NCBI RefSeq assembly: GCF_000337135.1
Contig: NZ_AOIN01000034.1
Span: forward strand, 43,448 to 107,447
Direction of reading: 5' to 3'
DNA length: 64,000 nt
Origin: Natrialba chahannaoensis JCM 10990
GTDB lineage: Archaea > Halobacteriota > Halobacteria > Halobacteriales > Natrialbaceae
Positions 16,003 to 23,773 of the stretch are shown here, piece after piece; position 1 is the first letter of the stretch, and each line of letters opens with the position of its first letter. A program made the translations under genes and the position numbers. The notes beneath the pieces were generated by a model, which saw only the letters and a list, made by a program, of their open reading frames with translations, did no database searches and was not told where the DNA came from.

Positions 16003-18105
16003 TCAGTTCTCGAAGCGCGCCTGCACAAACGGCTGGATATCGTCGATATCCGAAAGTCTGGAATCAGAGAGCAGTACCGCCTCCGTCTCGTCGATCGGCA
16101 CCGAGAGGCTGATCTCCTTCGTTCGGCCGTAGCGGCCCTTCGAGACAACAACTGCGTTGACGATTCCGAGCATGTCGAGTTCGCTGATCAAGTCCGTCAC
16201 ACGGCGCTGTGTGAGGACATCGGCGTCGATCTCCTCACAGAGACGCTTGTAGATGTTGAACACCTCGCCCGTGTTGATGCTGTGGACGCCGTTCTTCTCG
16301 AGAAGGATGATCGCGAACAGGACCAGTTTACTCTGGGTCGGAAGGGTGCGGACGACCTCAACGACGCGGTCGAGTTCGATCTTGTCCTGCGCCTGGCGGA
16401 CGTGCTCTTCGACGATGGTTTCGGCCTGCGAGCGTTCCGCGAGTTCGCCCGCCGTCCGAAGGAGATCGAGTGCGCGACGTGCGTCCCCGTGTTCCTGTGC
16501 AGCAAAGGCCGCACACAGCGGGATGACGTCTGCAGACAGCGCGCCCTCTTTGAACGCGACCTCGGAGCGGTGCTGGAGGATGTCACGCAGCTGGTTTGCG
16601 TCGTACGGCGGGAAGACGATTTCCTCCTCGCCCAGACTGGACTTGACGCGCGGGTCGAGGAAGTCAGTAAACTTGAGGTCGTTCGAAATACCGATGATCG
16701 AGACGCGGGAGTTCTTGAGTTCAGAATTCATCCGCGAAAGATTGTAGAGCGTGTCGTCACCGCTCTTCTCGACGAGTTTGTCGATTTCGTCGAGCATGAT
16801 AACGACCACCCGCTCGTCGTAGTCGACAGCGTCGAAGAAGACGCTGTAAACACGATCCGTGGGCCACCCAGTCATCGGTACCTCTTCGAACGAGTCCTTG
16901 TCCTCGCGCAGGGACTCGATCCGTGTGTCAATGTCGGCAACCGATTCGAAAGCAGTGTCCTCGAGTGGGTGAACTGACTGATTCACAGCGTCGTTTCCGT
17001 ACCCCTCTTGTTCGACTGGAGGTTGCGAACTATTTGCCTTCTCAGATCTAGTCCGACCGGAGTCGTTTCCAGTCGAAATGTCGCTGTGATGTTCAGAGTT
17101 GGACTGAGGTACCGACGGAGAACTGGTGGTATTTTCCTGCTCGGACGCCTCGTTGTACGTCTCCACTTGCTCGCGGAGCGTCTGCAAGGACTCGATTTGG
17201 TCGTCGATTCGCGCCTTGTTCTTCTCGATGAATTTGTTCGCGAGCTGTGCGAGGACGCGATACTGCGTGTCGGTCACCTCACAATTGATGTACTCGACAT
17301 CACACGGGACGCTATACTTCTGGGAGGTGCTCTCGAGTTCCTTGCTGACGAACTTCGCGCTCGCAGTCTTTCCGGTCCCGGTTTTCCCGTAGATAAGGAT
17401 GTTTGACGGTGTTTCACCCCGAAGCGCGGCGACCAGAATGGTTGCCATCTTGTTGATCTGGTCGCTTCGGTGCGGGAGTTCGTGTGGCGTGTACGACGGC
17501 CGAAGGACTTCCTTATTTTCGAAAATCGGTTCACCACTCAGGAGATCGTCAAACAGCCCCTGGTTTGACTCTTCGCCACTATCGCCGAGTTCGGTGTCGC
17601 CGAAGTCAGTCGAAAAACCGTGTGTGTTGTCGGTGTTAGAAGGAGTGCTGTCGGTACTGGAACGTGTGCTACCGGCGTCTACGTCGGCATCAGGGCTGCC
17701 ACCATCGGTGTCGGCAGACGTTCCAGTATTGGTAGAACTCGAGTTGGGAGTCGCCGAACTTGGTGTTGTGTCGGTTCCGGTGGAGGGTTGGTTGGTTCCG
17801 GAAGGTGTTTGCTCAGTCGGTGTTTGCTTAGCAGATGTTTGCTCAGCCGATAGCGGACCAGTGGCTGTCGGATCAGAGGATTGCGAATCTTCCGCAGCGG
17901 TTGTTTCAGCGGCAGTGTTCCCGGTTGGTGAGTTGGTTGGTTCGTCATCTGGACTTGCGGCCGGATCCGAATCACGGTTCGACTTCGAGGGCGATGATAA
18001 GTCCGTCTGCTGAGAAGAACGGTCGCTGTCCGTGAAATCATTCTCCTCTGAGTTCATCCCTGTGTCCGTGTTCGAACCTGTTTGTTCCGTTTCGTCGTCT
18101 GACAT
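16003..18105 (-). CDS. orc1: Orc1/Cdc6 replication initiator
   Basis: The AAA+ initiator binds ORB boxes and opens the adjacent origin. Walker A GKTGTGKT is at 240-247, Walker B VVIMLDEID at 434-442, sensor-1 GISND after it, and a C-terminal winged helix (LTQRRVTDLISELDMLGIV) contacts DNA. At 700 residues it is longer than the usual 400-550: the first 185 residues are Ser/Thr/Asp/Gln-rich and disordered, and about 110 acidic residues are inserted between Walker A and B (about 300-410). Its start faces the origin, and ORB-like boxes lie just ahead of it and inside it. Confidence 0.95.
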   Translation of the reverse strand: MSDDETEQTGSNTDTGMNSEENDFTDSDRSSQQTDLSSPSKSNRDSDPAASPDDEPTNSPTGNTAAETTAAEDSQSSDPTATGPLSAEQTSAKQTPTEQTPSGTNQPSTGTDTTPSSATPNSSSTNTGTSADTDGGSPDADVDAGSTRSSTDSTPSNTDNTHGFSTDFGDTELGDSGEESNQGLFDDLLSGEPIFENKEVLRPSYTPHELPHRSDQINKMATILVAALRGETPSNILIYGKTGTGKTASAKFVSKELESTSQKYSVPCDVEYINCEVTDTQYRVLAQLANKFIEKNKARIDDQIESLQTLREQVETYNEASEQENTTSSPSVPQSNSEHHSDISTGNDSGRTRSEKANSSQPPVEQEGYGNDAVNQSVHPLEDTAFESVADIDTRIESLREDKDSFEEVPMTGWPTDRVYSVFFDAVDYDERVVVIMLDEIDKLVEKSGDDTLYNLSRMNSELKNSRVSIIGISNDLKFTDFLDPRVKSSLGEEEIVFPPYDANQLRDILQHRSEVAFKEGALSADVIPLCAAFAAQEHGDARRALDLLRTAGELAERSQAETIVEEHVRQAQDKIELDRVVEVVRTLPTQSKLVLFAIILLEKNGVHSINTGEVFNIYKRLCEEIDADVLTQRRVTDLISELDMLGIVNAVVVSKGRYGRTKEISLSVPIDETEAVLLSDSRLSDIDDIQPFVQARFEN
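17001..17022 (-). repeat. ORB-like box inside orc1
   Basis: The minus strand reads CCTCCAGTCGAACAAGAGGG followed by GT, differing from the origin ORB core at a few positions. It lies in the DNA coding for the Orc1 linker insertion. Confidence 0.45.
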
Positions 18106-18116
18106 TCGTCGTACAC

Positions 18117-18137
18117 GTACCCCCTTGTTTCGAGTGC
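18117..18137 (-). promoter_or_regulatory. ORB-like box just upstream of orc1 start
   Basis: The minus strand reads CTGCACTCGAAACAAGGGGG then TAC, sharing GAAAC-AAGGGG with the ORB core. It lies 12 bp upstream of the orc1 ATG, so bound Orc1 could occlude its own promoter. Confidence 0.5.
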
Positions 18138-18796
18138 AGATCCCAACCCGACGGCGAGGATATGGCGGTATAGACGAGCCAACAAGGCCGGTCTACTTTC
18201 CTAACGACCCGGTTCGGATCCAGTTGATGCAAACGAAACAGAGGAAGACGGTGATATTAAATTCTTCCCTTCCATTCACGGAGGTTGAGTGATTCACGGA
18301 ACGGATCACGAGAGAACAGTTTCCGTCTGCAGGATAGATCAGCAACTCAAACAGAACTCTGTAGCGAGTACTCTCCGTAGCGAGTAATGGCAAATCAGAT
18401 GCATTGGGAGACAATCTGGGACTGACTTCTGAGGAGTTGTTATTAGAGTGCGTAGACTGTATACTACGTTGTATGTGTAGACTGGATAAGTATGGTTTCT
18501 GTGTGCATACGTGTGCACGACATACTGTGCACGACAGTTTGACTCTGTCAGCGTTGGCTCTTTGTCCACTTTGTGCAGTATAGCAACGTCTACTTTGGGT
18601 ACCAGCACACAGATTCGTTCCTGAACGAGTTGTTGAGCCACCGATACAGAGGAATAATGAGTTATAGACCGACTGGATTGTCGTCTGACTGTGGTTTCTC
18701 TGCTGTGGGTGAAGATCAGTAACACAAACAAGAGGATTGGTAACATGAGTAATGGCAAGAATGAGTCAGGAAAGGTGTATGAATAGAGGGGGATGC

Positions 18797-18822
18797 CCCC
18801 CACCCCTTCGTTTCAACTGGAG
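18797..18822 (-). repeat. Origin recognition box, left copy
   Basis: On the minus strand this is a 26-bp ORB with core CCAGTTGAAACGAAGGGG followed by TGGGGG; it is identical to 19104-19129. The G-run points away from the unwinding segment. Confidence 0.9.
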
Positions 18823-18823
18823 A

Positions 18824-18850
18824 GGGCCGAGAGAGGGGGTGGGGAGGGGG
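18824..18850 (+). other. G-tract with G-quadruplex potential
   Basis: Four G-runs (3, 5, 4 and 5 Gs at 18824, 18835, 18841 and 18846) with loops of 8, 1 and 1 bases sit immediately inside the left ORB. There is no equivalent on the right side. Confidence 0.6.
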
Positions 18851-19103
18851 ACTTCTAGAACGACTGGATTTATAATGATGGGTGAGAAATACGGACCGTA
18901 CCACTAGCAGATTGATGTTTTTACTAGAGGAGTTAGTTTTATTGCTAGATGATACTAGATCTGATCCTCTCAAAGAGATCTGTTACTAGACCTCTCGAAC
19001 CTCGTGTTTTCTCCCGAGATACCCTCTGTATTCCCGTTCGAGATGAAATAATGGCCGCTAACACTATCCACTCCCCAGTTGTCCACCCCACCCTTGCCGC
19101 TCG
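18851..19103. other. AT-rich unwinding segment with CTAG cluster
   Basis: Between the G-tract and the right ORB the DNA becomes AT-rich, especially 18851-18990. CTAG occurs at 18855, 18904, 18924, 18945, 18955 and 18986 here and at 19177, 19183, 19188, 19198, 19218 and 19244 just beyond the right ORB. Confidence 0.8.
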
Positions 19104-19129
19104 CTCCAGTTGAAACGAAGGGGTGGGGG
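19104..19129 (+). repeat. Origin recognition box, right copy
   Basis: This is the plus-strand copy of the 26-bp ORB, perfect inverted repeat of 18797-18822, with its G-run pointing towards oapA. Confidence 0.9.
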
Positions 19130-19538
19130 TGTTCAGAACACGCCGTGTCTCCACGACATTTCCGAAATCTGACTCCCTAGAACTAGTCTAGAGCATTCTA
19201 GTATTCGTTAGTTGCATCTAGTGACCCATGATAAATATTGTCTCTAGGCTATGATAAACAGTCCCTCTATCGAATCTACAATACCAACTTTGCAAGCAAA
19301 GCTCGGGTTTCCAGGCACAAGCTCAGGCTCACAGGCATAGTTCGTACCTTCCAGTCACGACTTGACCTTGTATAAGCGTCACCCGATCCTCTACTATGCG
19401 ACCTCTCTTCGTTGAGCCGTCAAACCTGACAGGAATCCATGCTTTTTCGTCTGAAAATCAACACGTTTGACGTAGGCTTAAGTGAGTTCAGTCAGTAGTA
19501 CGCGCAGATGCACCCCGCGGTGCTGGAGGGCCCTACAG

Positions 19539-20177
19539 ATGGGACTGTTCACAGAACTCAAAGATAGTATCTCTCGGGTTACGGACCGCCTGTTCTCCGA
19601 ACAGGAACCCAAACGAATCGGTATCTATGGTCCACCGAACGCTGGAAAGACGACGCTCGCAAATCGGATTGCCCGGGACTGGACCGGCGATGCAATCGGT
19701 ACTGAGAGCCACGTTCCACACGAAACGCGGCGCGCGCGCAGGAAAGAAAACGTCGAGATCGAACGTAACGGCAAGACCGTGACGATCGACATCGTCGACA
19801 CACCTGGTGTCACGACGAAAGTCGACTACGAGGAGTTCACCGACGAAATGGAAGAGGACGATGCCATCCGCCGTTCTCGTGAGGCGACCGAAGGCGTCGC
19901 CGAGGCCATGCACTGGCTTCGCGAGGATGTCGACGGCGTCATCTACGTCCTCGACAGCGCGGAGGACCCGATCACGCAGGTTAATACGATGTTGATCGGC
20001 ATCATCGAGTCCCGGGATCTACCGGTTCTCATCTTCGCGAACAAGATCGATCTTGACGACTCGAGTGTCAAGCGCATCGAAGACGCGTTCCCACAGCATA
20101 AGACGATCCCGCTGTCCGCAAAGGAGGGTGAGAATATGGACGAAGTCTACGAGAATATCGCGGAGTACTTCGGGTGA
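19539..20177 (+). CDS. oapA: Era-like GTP-binding protein, origin-associated OapA
   Basis: The 212-residue small GTPase has G1 GPPNAGKTT, G3 DTPG (in IVDTPGVTTKVDYEEF) and G4 NKID in FANKIDLDD. It is the first gene to the right of the origin, and the gene order GTPase, DUF2073 protein, zinc-ribbon protein is the cluster I know as oapA-oapB-oapC in haloarchaea. The open frame extends to 19482, but the ATG at 19539 has a GGAGG 10 bp upstream and begins MGLFTELKDS, a natural start. A TATA-like GCTTAAG lies near 19476. Its exact role is unknown. Confidence 0.9.
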   Translation: MGLFTELKDSISRVTDRLFSEQEPKRIGIYGPPNAGKTTLANRIARDWTGDAIGTESHVPHETRRARRKENVEIERNGKTVTIDIVDTPGVTTKVDYEEFTDEMEEDDAIRRSREATEGVAEAMHWLREDVDGVIYVLDSAEDPITQVNTMLIGIIESRDLPVLIFANKIDLDDSSVKRIEDAFPQHKTIPLSAKEGENMDEVYENIAEYFG

Positions 20178-20183
20178 ACACCT

Positions 20184-20591
20184 ATGCCAACAGCAACTAA
20201 CGCGGACGACTCCGATCCGCCGGACTCCGACGGTGTCCAGATCGATCTCATTAGTGGCGAACGCATGGACAGCATGGCGACGATGGAGAAGATCCGGATG
20301 ATCTTAGACGGTGTCCACGACGGAAACATCGTCATCCTCGAGGAGGGACTTACTCCGGACGAGGAGAGCCGGCTCATCGAGGTGACGATGTCCGAGATCA
20401 GCCCGGACGAGTTCAACGGGATCGAAATCGAGACGTATCCCAAATCGGAAACGCGCGACTCGTCGCTACTCGGTCGACTTATGGGGTCGGACGAGACCGA
20501 AGCAAAGCTGACCGTGATCGGACCGGCGAACCAGATCGAGACACTCCACAAGGACGAAACACTCATCAGCGCGCTGGTCTCCCGTGATTAG
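20184..20591 (+). CDS. oapB: DUF2073 protein, OapB family
   Basis: The 135-residue protein has the DUF2073 pattern: VQIDLISGERMDSMATMEKI, VHDGNIVILEEGLTPDEESRL and LTVIGPANQIETLHKDETLI. It starts 6 bp after oapA and is surely co-transcribed. The conserved KIRMILD and GLTPDEE segments suggest a nucleotide or partner-binding role, but no activity can be read from the sequence. It is the second member of the origin-associated cluster. Confidence 0.88.
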   Translation: MPTATNADDSDPPDSDGVQIDLISGERMDSMATMEKIRMILDGVHDGNIVILEEGLTPDEESRLIEVTMSEISPDEFNGIEIETYPKSETRDSSLLGRLMGSDETEAKLTVIGPANQIETLHKDETLISALVSRD

Positions 20592-20621
20592 CGCACAGTC
20601 AGTGAGGAGAGTGAGAGACTA

Positions 20622-21875
20622 ATGCCACACGAATGCACGAACTGCGGTCGGACGTTTCCCGATGGCTCCAAGGAGATGCTCTCGGGTTGTCCCGACTGCA
20701 GCGGGAACAAGTTCCAGTTTACGCCAGCATCGGCGACGAACGCGGATGCAGGGTCGGGTTCTTCTGGTGTCTCTGATACTGGTTCGTCCAGTTCTCCTAG
20801 TTCACCCAATTCGCCCGATTCGTCCGGCTCAGCCGACTCCCCTAGCGGATCTGGAACACAGCGCTCCGATTCCAACTCCAACTCACCCCCAGATCAGGAT
20901 ACGGACTCGAGTGGCGTCACGAGTCGCGCAGCCGAAACGGTCCGCGACTGGGTCACTCGAGACGACACCGAGGACGGACCGGACCCCTCGACGGCGTGGC
21001 CGACGTCACCAGCGTCAGAAACCGACTCGAGTGCATCGTCAGCTGATACCGCCGAGACCGTTGATTCAGAGACCGGCTCTGAACGCGGATCCAGCGCGGA
21101 CTCGGGTTGGGAGCCAGCGACAGGATCGGAGCCGCAGTCGGATGAGTTTGGCTCCTTCAAGGAGTGGCCAGACAGCGCTCGGCGGCCGGAAGATCGGTCG
21201 TCTGACAGCGAGGCTACCTCCTCTTCCTGGGAACAGGCGTCCCCGTCCGCTCGCTCATCCTCCAACGCGGACGAGAGGCCCGTGGACGAAGAACCCGTTT
21301 CGGGTACACCGCGCCAGCAGCGGCCGGACTCGAGTACGTCGACGTCGACGACAACAATGGCAGACAGTGAGAACACCGCGCAGTCGGATGCGCGAAGCGA
21401 GTTCGTTCCGTCGGACGAGTTGCCGACGGGGACGGCGACCAGTTCCCCGTCGCGGTCGACACCGGCGAGTGGTGAGGGGAGTGATGGTGGTGCAGAACAG
21501 CATCAGCCTGTAGAAGGCCAATCTGGGCAGTCTGGCCAGTCTGTGGCTCCATCATCTGCGAGTGCGGAACCCGCCAGTGCCGATGCCGTTGATCCCGTTG
21601 ATCCCGATGGGACCGATGAGGTACAGCCAGCGGACGACAGTCCGCCGGAACACGGTCGCGTCGTCAGCGAGCCAAGCGGCGAAAACCCGTCGATGGAAGA
21701 GCTTCGGGAGGAACTCAACAAGCAGTTCGAGAGCATCAAGATCGTTCGTCCCGGTCAGTACGAACTCAATCTGATGGAGCTCTACAACCGCGAGGAGTAC
21801 ATTATCTCGTTGCAGGAAGACGGTCGGTACGTGATCGACGTTCCTGATTCGTGGCGAGACGGCGGAGAGGAGTGA
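20622..21875 (+). CDS. oapC: Zinc-ribbon protein, OapC family
   Basis: The 417-residue protein has an N-terminal zinc ribbon (HECTNCGRTF ... GCPDCSGNKF, residues 2-34), about 300 residues of Ser/Asp/Glu-rich disordered linker, and a conserved C-terminal domain (MEELREELNKQFESIKIVR ... ISLQEDGRYVIDVPDSW, about 345-412). It lies 30 bp after oapB. The two ordered ends joined by a long acidic linker suggest a tether or scaffold; that is inference. Confidence 0.87.
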   Translation: MPHECTNCGRTFPDGSKEMLSGCPDCSGNKFQFTPASATNADAGSGSSGVSDTGSSSSPSSPNSPDSSGSADSPSGSGTQRSDSNSNSPPDQDTDSSGVTSRAAETVRDWVTRDDTEDGPDPSTAWPTSPASETDSSASSADTAETVDSETGSERGSSADSGWEPATGSEPQSDEFGSFKEWPDSARRPEDRSSDSEATSSSWEQASPSARSSSNADERPVDEEPVSGTPRQQRPDSSTSTSTTTMADSENTAQSDARSEFVPSDELPTGTATSSPSRSTPASGEGSDGGAEQHQPVEGQSGQSGQSVAPSSASAEPASADAVDPVDPDGTDEVQPADDSPPEHGRVVSEPSGENPSMEELREELNKQFESIKIVRPGQYELNLMELYNREEYIISLQEDGRYVIDVPDSWRDGGEE

Positions 21876-21963
21876 TTGTATCATACTGTTTTGTCGGCTA
21901 GAGTGAGCCCACTATTCGGCCGGGACAGATGGATTTAAGCGACGCGAGCGTCAGTTCCCGACC

Positions 21964-22053
21964 ATGAGCACTGCAACCAAGGTCGTCGTCACGACGGTCG
22001 CTGTATCGGCGCTGCTGTCGATCCTGCTGGTCTTCCAGAACGTTTTCGTCTGA
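21964..22053 (+). CDS. Tiny single-span membrane protein
   Basis: A 29-residue frame starting at the ATG at 21964 encodes a short polar N-terminus and one hydrophobic span (VVVTTVAVSALLSILLVF). The stop overlaps the next gene's start (TGATG at 22051-22055), the same coupling as at 907-911. The overlap and the leaderless-type placement after TTTAAGCG (about 21934) argue for a real gene. Confidence 0.6.
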   Translation: MSTATKVVVTTVAVSALLSILLVFQNVFV

Positions 22054-22841
22054 TGTTCGAGGCCCGTGACCTCTCACGCCCGGTCGAGGCCGTCAGGAAC
22101 GAGCACGCACCCAACGCCCTCGTCTTCGACTGCGAGCGCGACTTCGAGACGCTCCCGCCGGCGCTCGCCGAGGATCTCGGTCTCGTCGTCGACACACTTG
22201 AGCCGGCGAGCTATCCGGCGGCGTGGCTGCCCGAAGATGCACCCACGCTGCTGTCGCGATACGCGAGTTCCGACCTGACGATCGGGATGCCTGGTGATGG
22301 TAGCGTCGTCTGGACGCGCCAGACCGAGCCACCGATCGTCCTCGTCAAGCCGCGAGTCGAGGGCTCGCCGGAGTCGTTTGTCGACTTCCTCCTCGCGGAG
22401 GCGTTCGTCGAACTCGGGCTCGATGTCCCCGAGCACTTCATCGGGTTCTTCGAAGACGAGTACACAGCCCTCAATCAGGCAGTCGATCTCGACCCGAACA
22501 GCACCTACCAGATCGCAGCGGCGCTGTACGACGGCTGGATAGGACTTCAAACCCGGCAGATCTTCGCCGAGTGGCACGAACAGTCGGATCGAGCGGAACT
22601 TGGTGACGCCTGGCAGAATGCGGGAACGCGACTCGAGGATCGAGTTGCTGGACTCCCGCGTGCGGTCGCCCGCGGCGAGACGGATTTCGCAGACGCAACC
22701 GAACTCGCCTGTGCGTCGATCAAACATGCAATCGAGTTGCCGGCACCGTTCGCCGCGCTGGATACGAGCGCCTATCGAGACCACGGGCCGGAGTACGCGA
22801 TCCGATGGGCGGAGAAGACGTTCGACGCGCTCGCGGAGTAA
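22053..22841 (+). CDS. Conserved haloarchaeal hypothetical protein
   Basis: The 262-residue acidic, soluble protein begins MFEARDLSRPVEAVRNEHAP and has no nucleotide-binding or metal motif that I recognise. The segments FVDFLLAEAFVELGLDVPEHF and YQIAAALYDGWIGLQTRQIF look alpha-helical. It is translationally coupled to the tiny membrane protein and lies downstream of oapC in the same direction. Confidence 0.75.
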   Translation: MFEARDLSRPVEAVRNEHAPNALVFDCERDFETLPPALAEDLGLVVDTLEPASYPAAWLPEDAPTLLSRYASSDLTIGMPGDGSVVWTRQTEPPIVLVKPRVEGSPESFVDFLLAEAFVELGLDVPEHFIGFFEDEYTALNQAVDLDPNSTYQIAAALYDGWIGLQTRQIFAEWHEQSDRAELGDAWQNAGTRLEDRVAGLPRAVARGETDFADATELACASIKHAIELPAPFAALDTSAYRDHGPEYAIRWAEKTFDALAE

Positions 22842-23033
22842 CGGATTCAGTTCGTCGCGTTCTGAATGCTTGCGGAGTGATGGATTAGGTTAATCACGTT
22901 CTGAACCGGAGACGGCGACTTCGAATCGGAGAGACACACTTCGAGGTGAAACGCACACTCGCGTCCGGACTACAACGCGAAGACGCTCTTTATCTCAGAA
23001 CGAGTACTGCTACCTGGCTAGAACAACCCGGAG

Positions 23034-23612
23034 TTAAAACTCCGCGTCGACGTCACCGCCCTCGTCGAGGTCGATCACACCGTTGAAGCGGTCGCGGAAC
23101 GCCTCGACCAATGCTGGATCGTGCGGATCTTCTGAGACGTGAAAGAGCCCGACTGCATCGTACGTCTCGAGTAGCTCGAGAATTCGGTCGACTGCTTCGA
23201 GGGCTTCGTCGTCGCCAGCGTAGTAGGCGAGTTCGGTGATCGAGTCGAAACTGAGCCGCAGTTTCCCGTCGTGAGTGTCGAGGAAGCCGTCGATGTGCTC
23301 GATAATGCCGTCGATGTCGTCGGGGGAAGCGACGTAATGGACGGTGTCGCTTTTGCGCCGGGAGTAGCCGTGTTCGATGCTCAGAGTATCTAAAATTTCG
23401 GCGCGCTCCTCGTCGACATCGTAGTACTCGAGCTTCTGCTTGACTTCGCGGGCAGTGGTTCGCGTGGAGACGACGAGGAAGTGATCGGTGTCGGTTTTGA
23501 GGAATTCGGTGTCGATACGGTCCGTTTCGCCGGTGCTTGGGTGGAGCAAGAGAATGCCTGTCCCACCTGGTACGCTGTCCGGTGTCTCCTCAATCTCGAG
23601 CGTGTAATCCAT
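23034..23612 (-). CDS. Haloarchaeal DUF835/HTR-like protein
   Basis: The 192-residue protein resembles the RecA-fold, P-loop-lacking proteins often annotated as HTR-like or DUF7090: GTGILLLHPSTGETDRIDTEF at the N-terminus, HYVASPDDIDGIIEHIDGF, LRLSFDSITELAYYAGD and a C-terminal VGLFHVSEDPHDP. A typical Walker A is absent. Its upstream gap holds a 37-bp tandem repeat. The role is probably signalling (family inference). Confidence 0.7.
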   Translation of the reverse strand: MDYTLEIEETPDSVPGGTGILLLHPSTGETDRIDTEFLKTDTDHFLVVSTRTTAREVKQKLEYYDVDEERAEILDTLSIEHGYSRRKSDTVHYVASPDDIDGIIEHIDGFLDTHDGKLRLSFDSITELAYYAGDDEALEAVDRILELLETYDAVGLFHVSEDPHDPALVEAFRDRFNGVIDLDEGGDVDAEF

Positions 23613-23662
23613 ATTGGAGTGAACAACTGCTGGAACGGACTTAATAGTGAGGATCTATCGTG

Positions 23663-23773
23663 TTGTGGTCTGGGTCGATTTCGGGATGGCGGCAGAGTGT
23701 TGTGGTCTGGGTCGATTTCGGGATGGCGGCAGAGTGTTGTGGTCTGGGTCGATTTCGGGATGGCGGCAGAGGG
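23663..23773. repeat. Three-copy 37-bp tandem repeat
   Basis: Three units start at 23663, 23700 and 23737 with TTGTGGTCTGGGTCGATTTC and are identical except that the last ends GGG instead of GTG. The array abuts the stop codon of the permease gene at 23774. Confidence 0.95.

Larger units (their letters stand above)
18106..19538. other. Chromosomal replication origin (oriC1 type)
   Basis: This 1.4-kb gene-free region lies between orc1 and the oapABC cluster, the standard haloarchaeal oriC1 context. It holds two identical 26-bp ORBs in inverted orientation (18797-18822 minus, 19104-19129 plus) 281 bp apart, an AT-rich unwinding segment between them, a G-tract beside the left ORB, and twelve CTAG sites. 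From 18140 to 18790 I see AT-moderate sequence with short direct repeats (GTAGCGAGTA at 18361 and 18377) but no gene. From 19250 to 19500 nothing is recognised except the oapA promoter. Confidence 0.92.

Noticed and set aside
23663..23773. CRISPR-like array
   Set aside because: The 37-bp units are directly adjacent with no spacers, so it is a tandem repeat.
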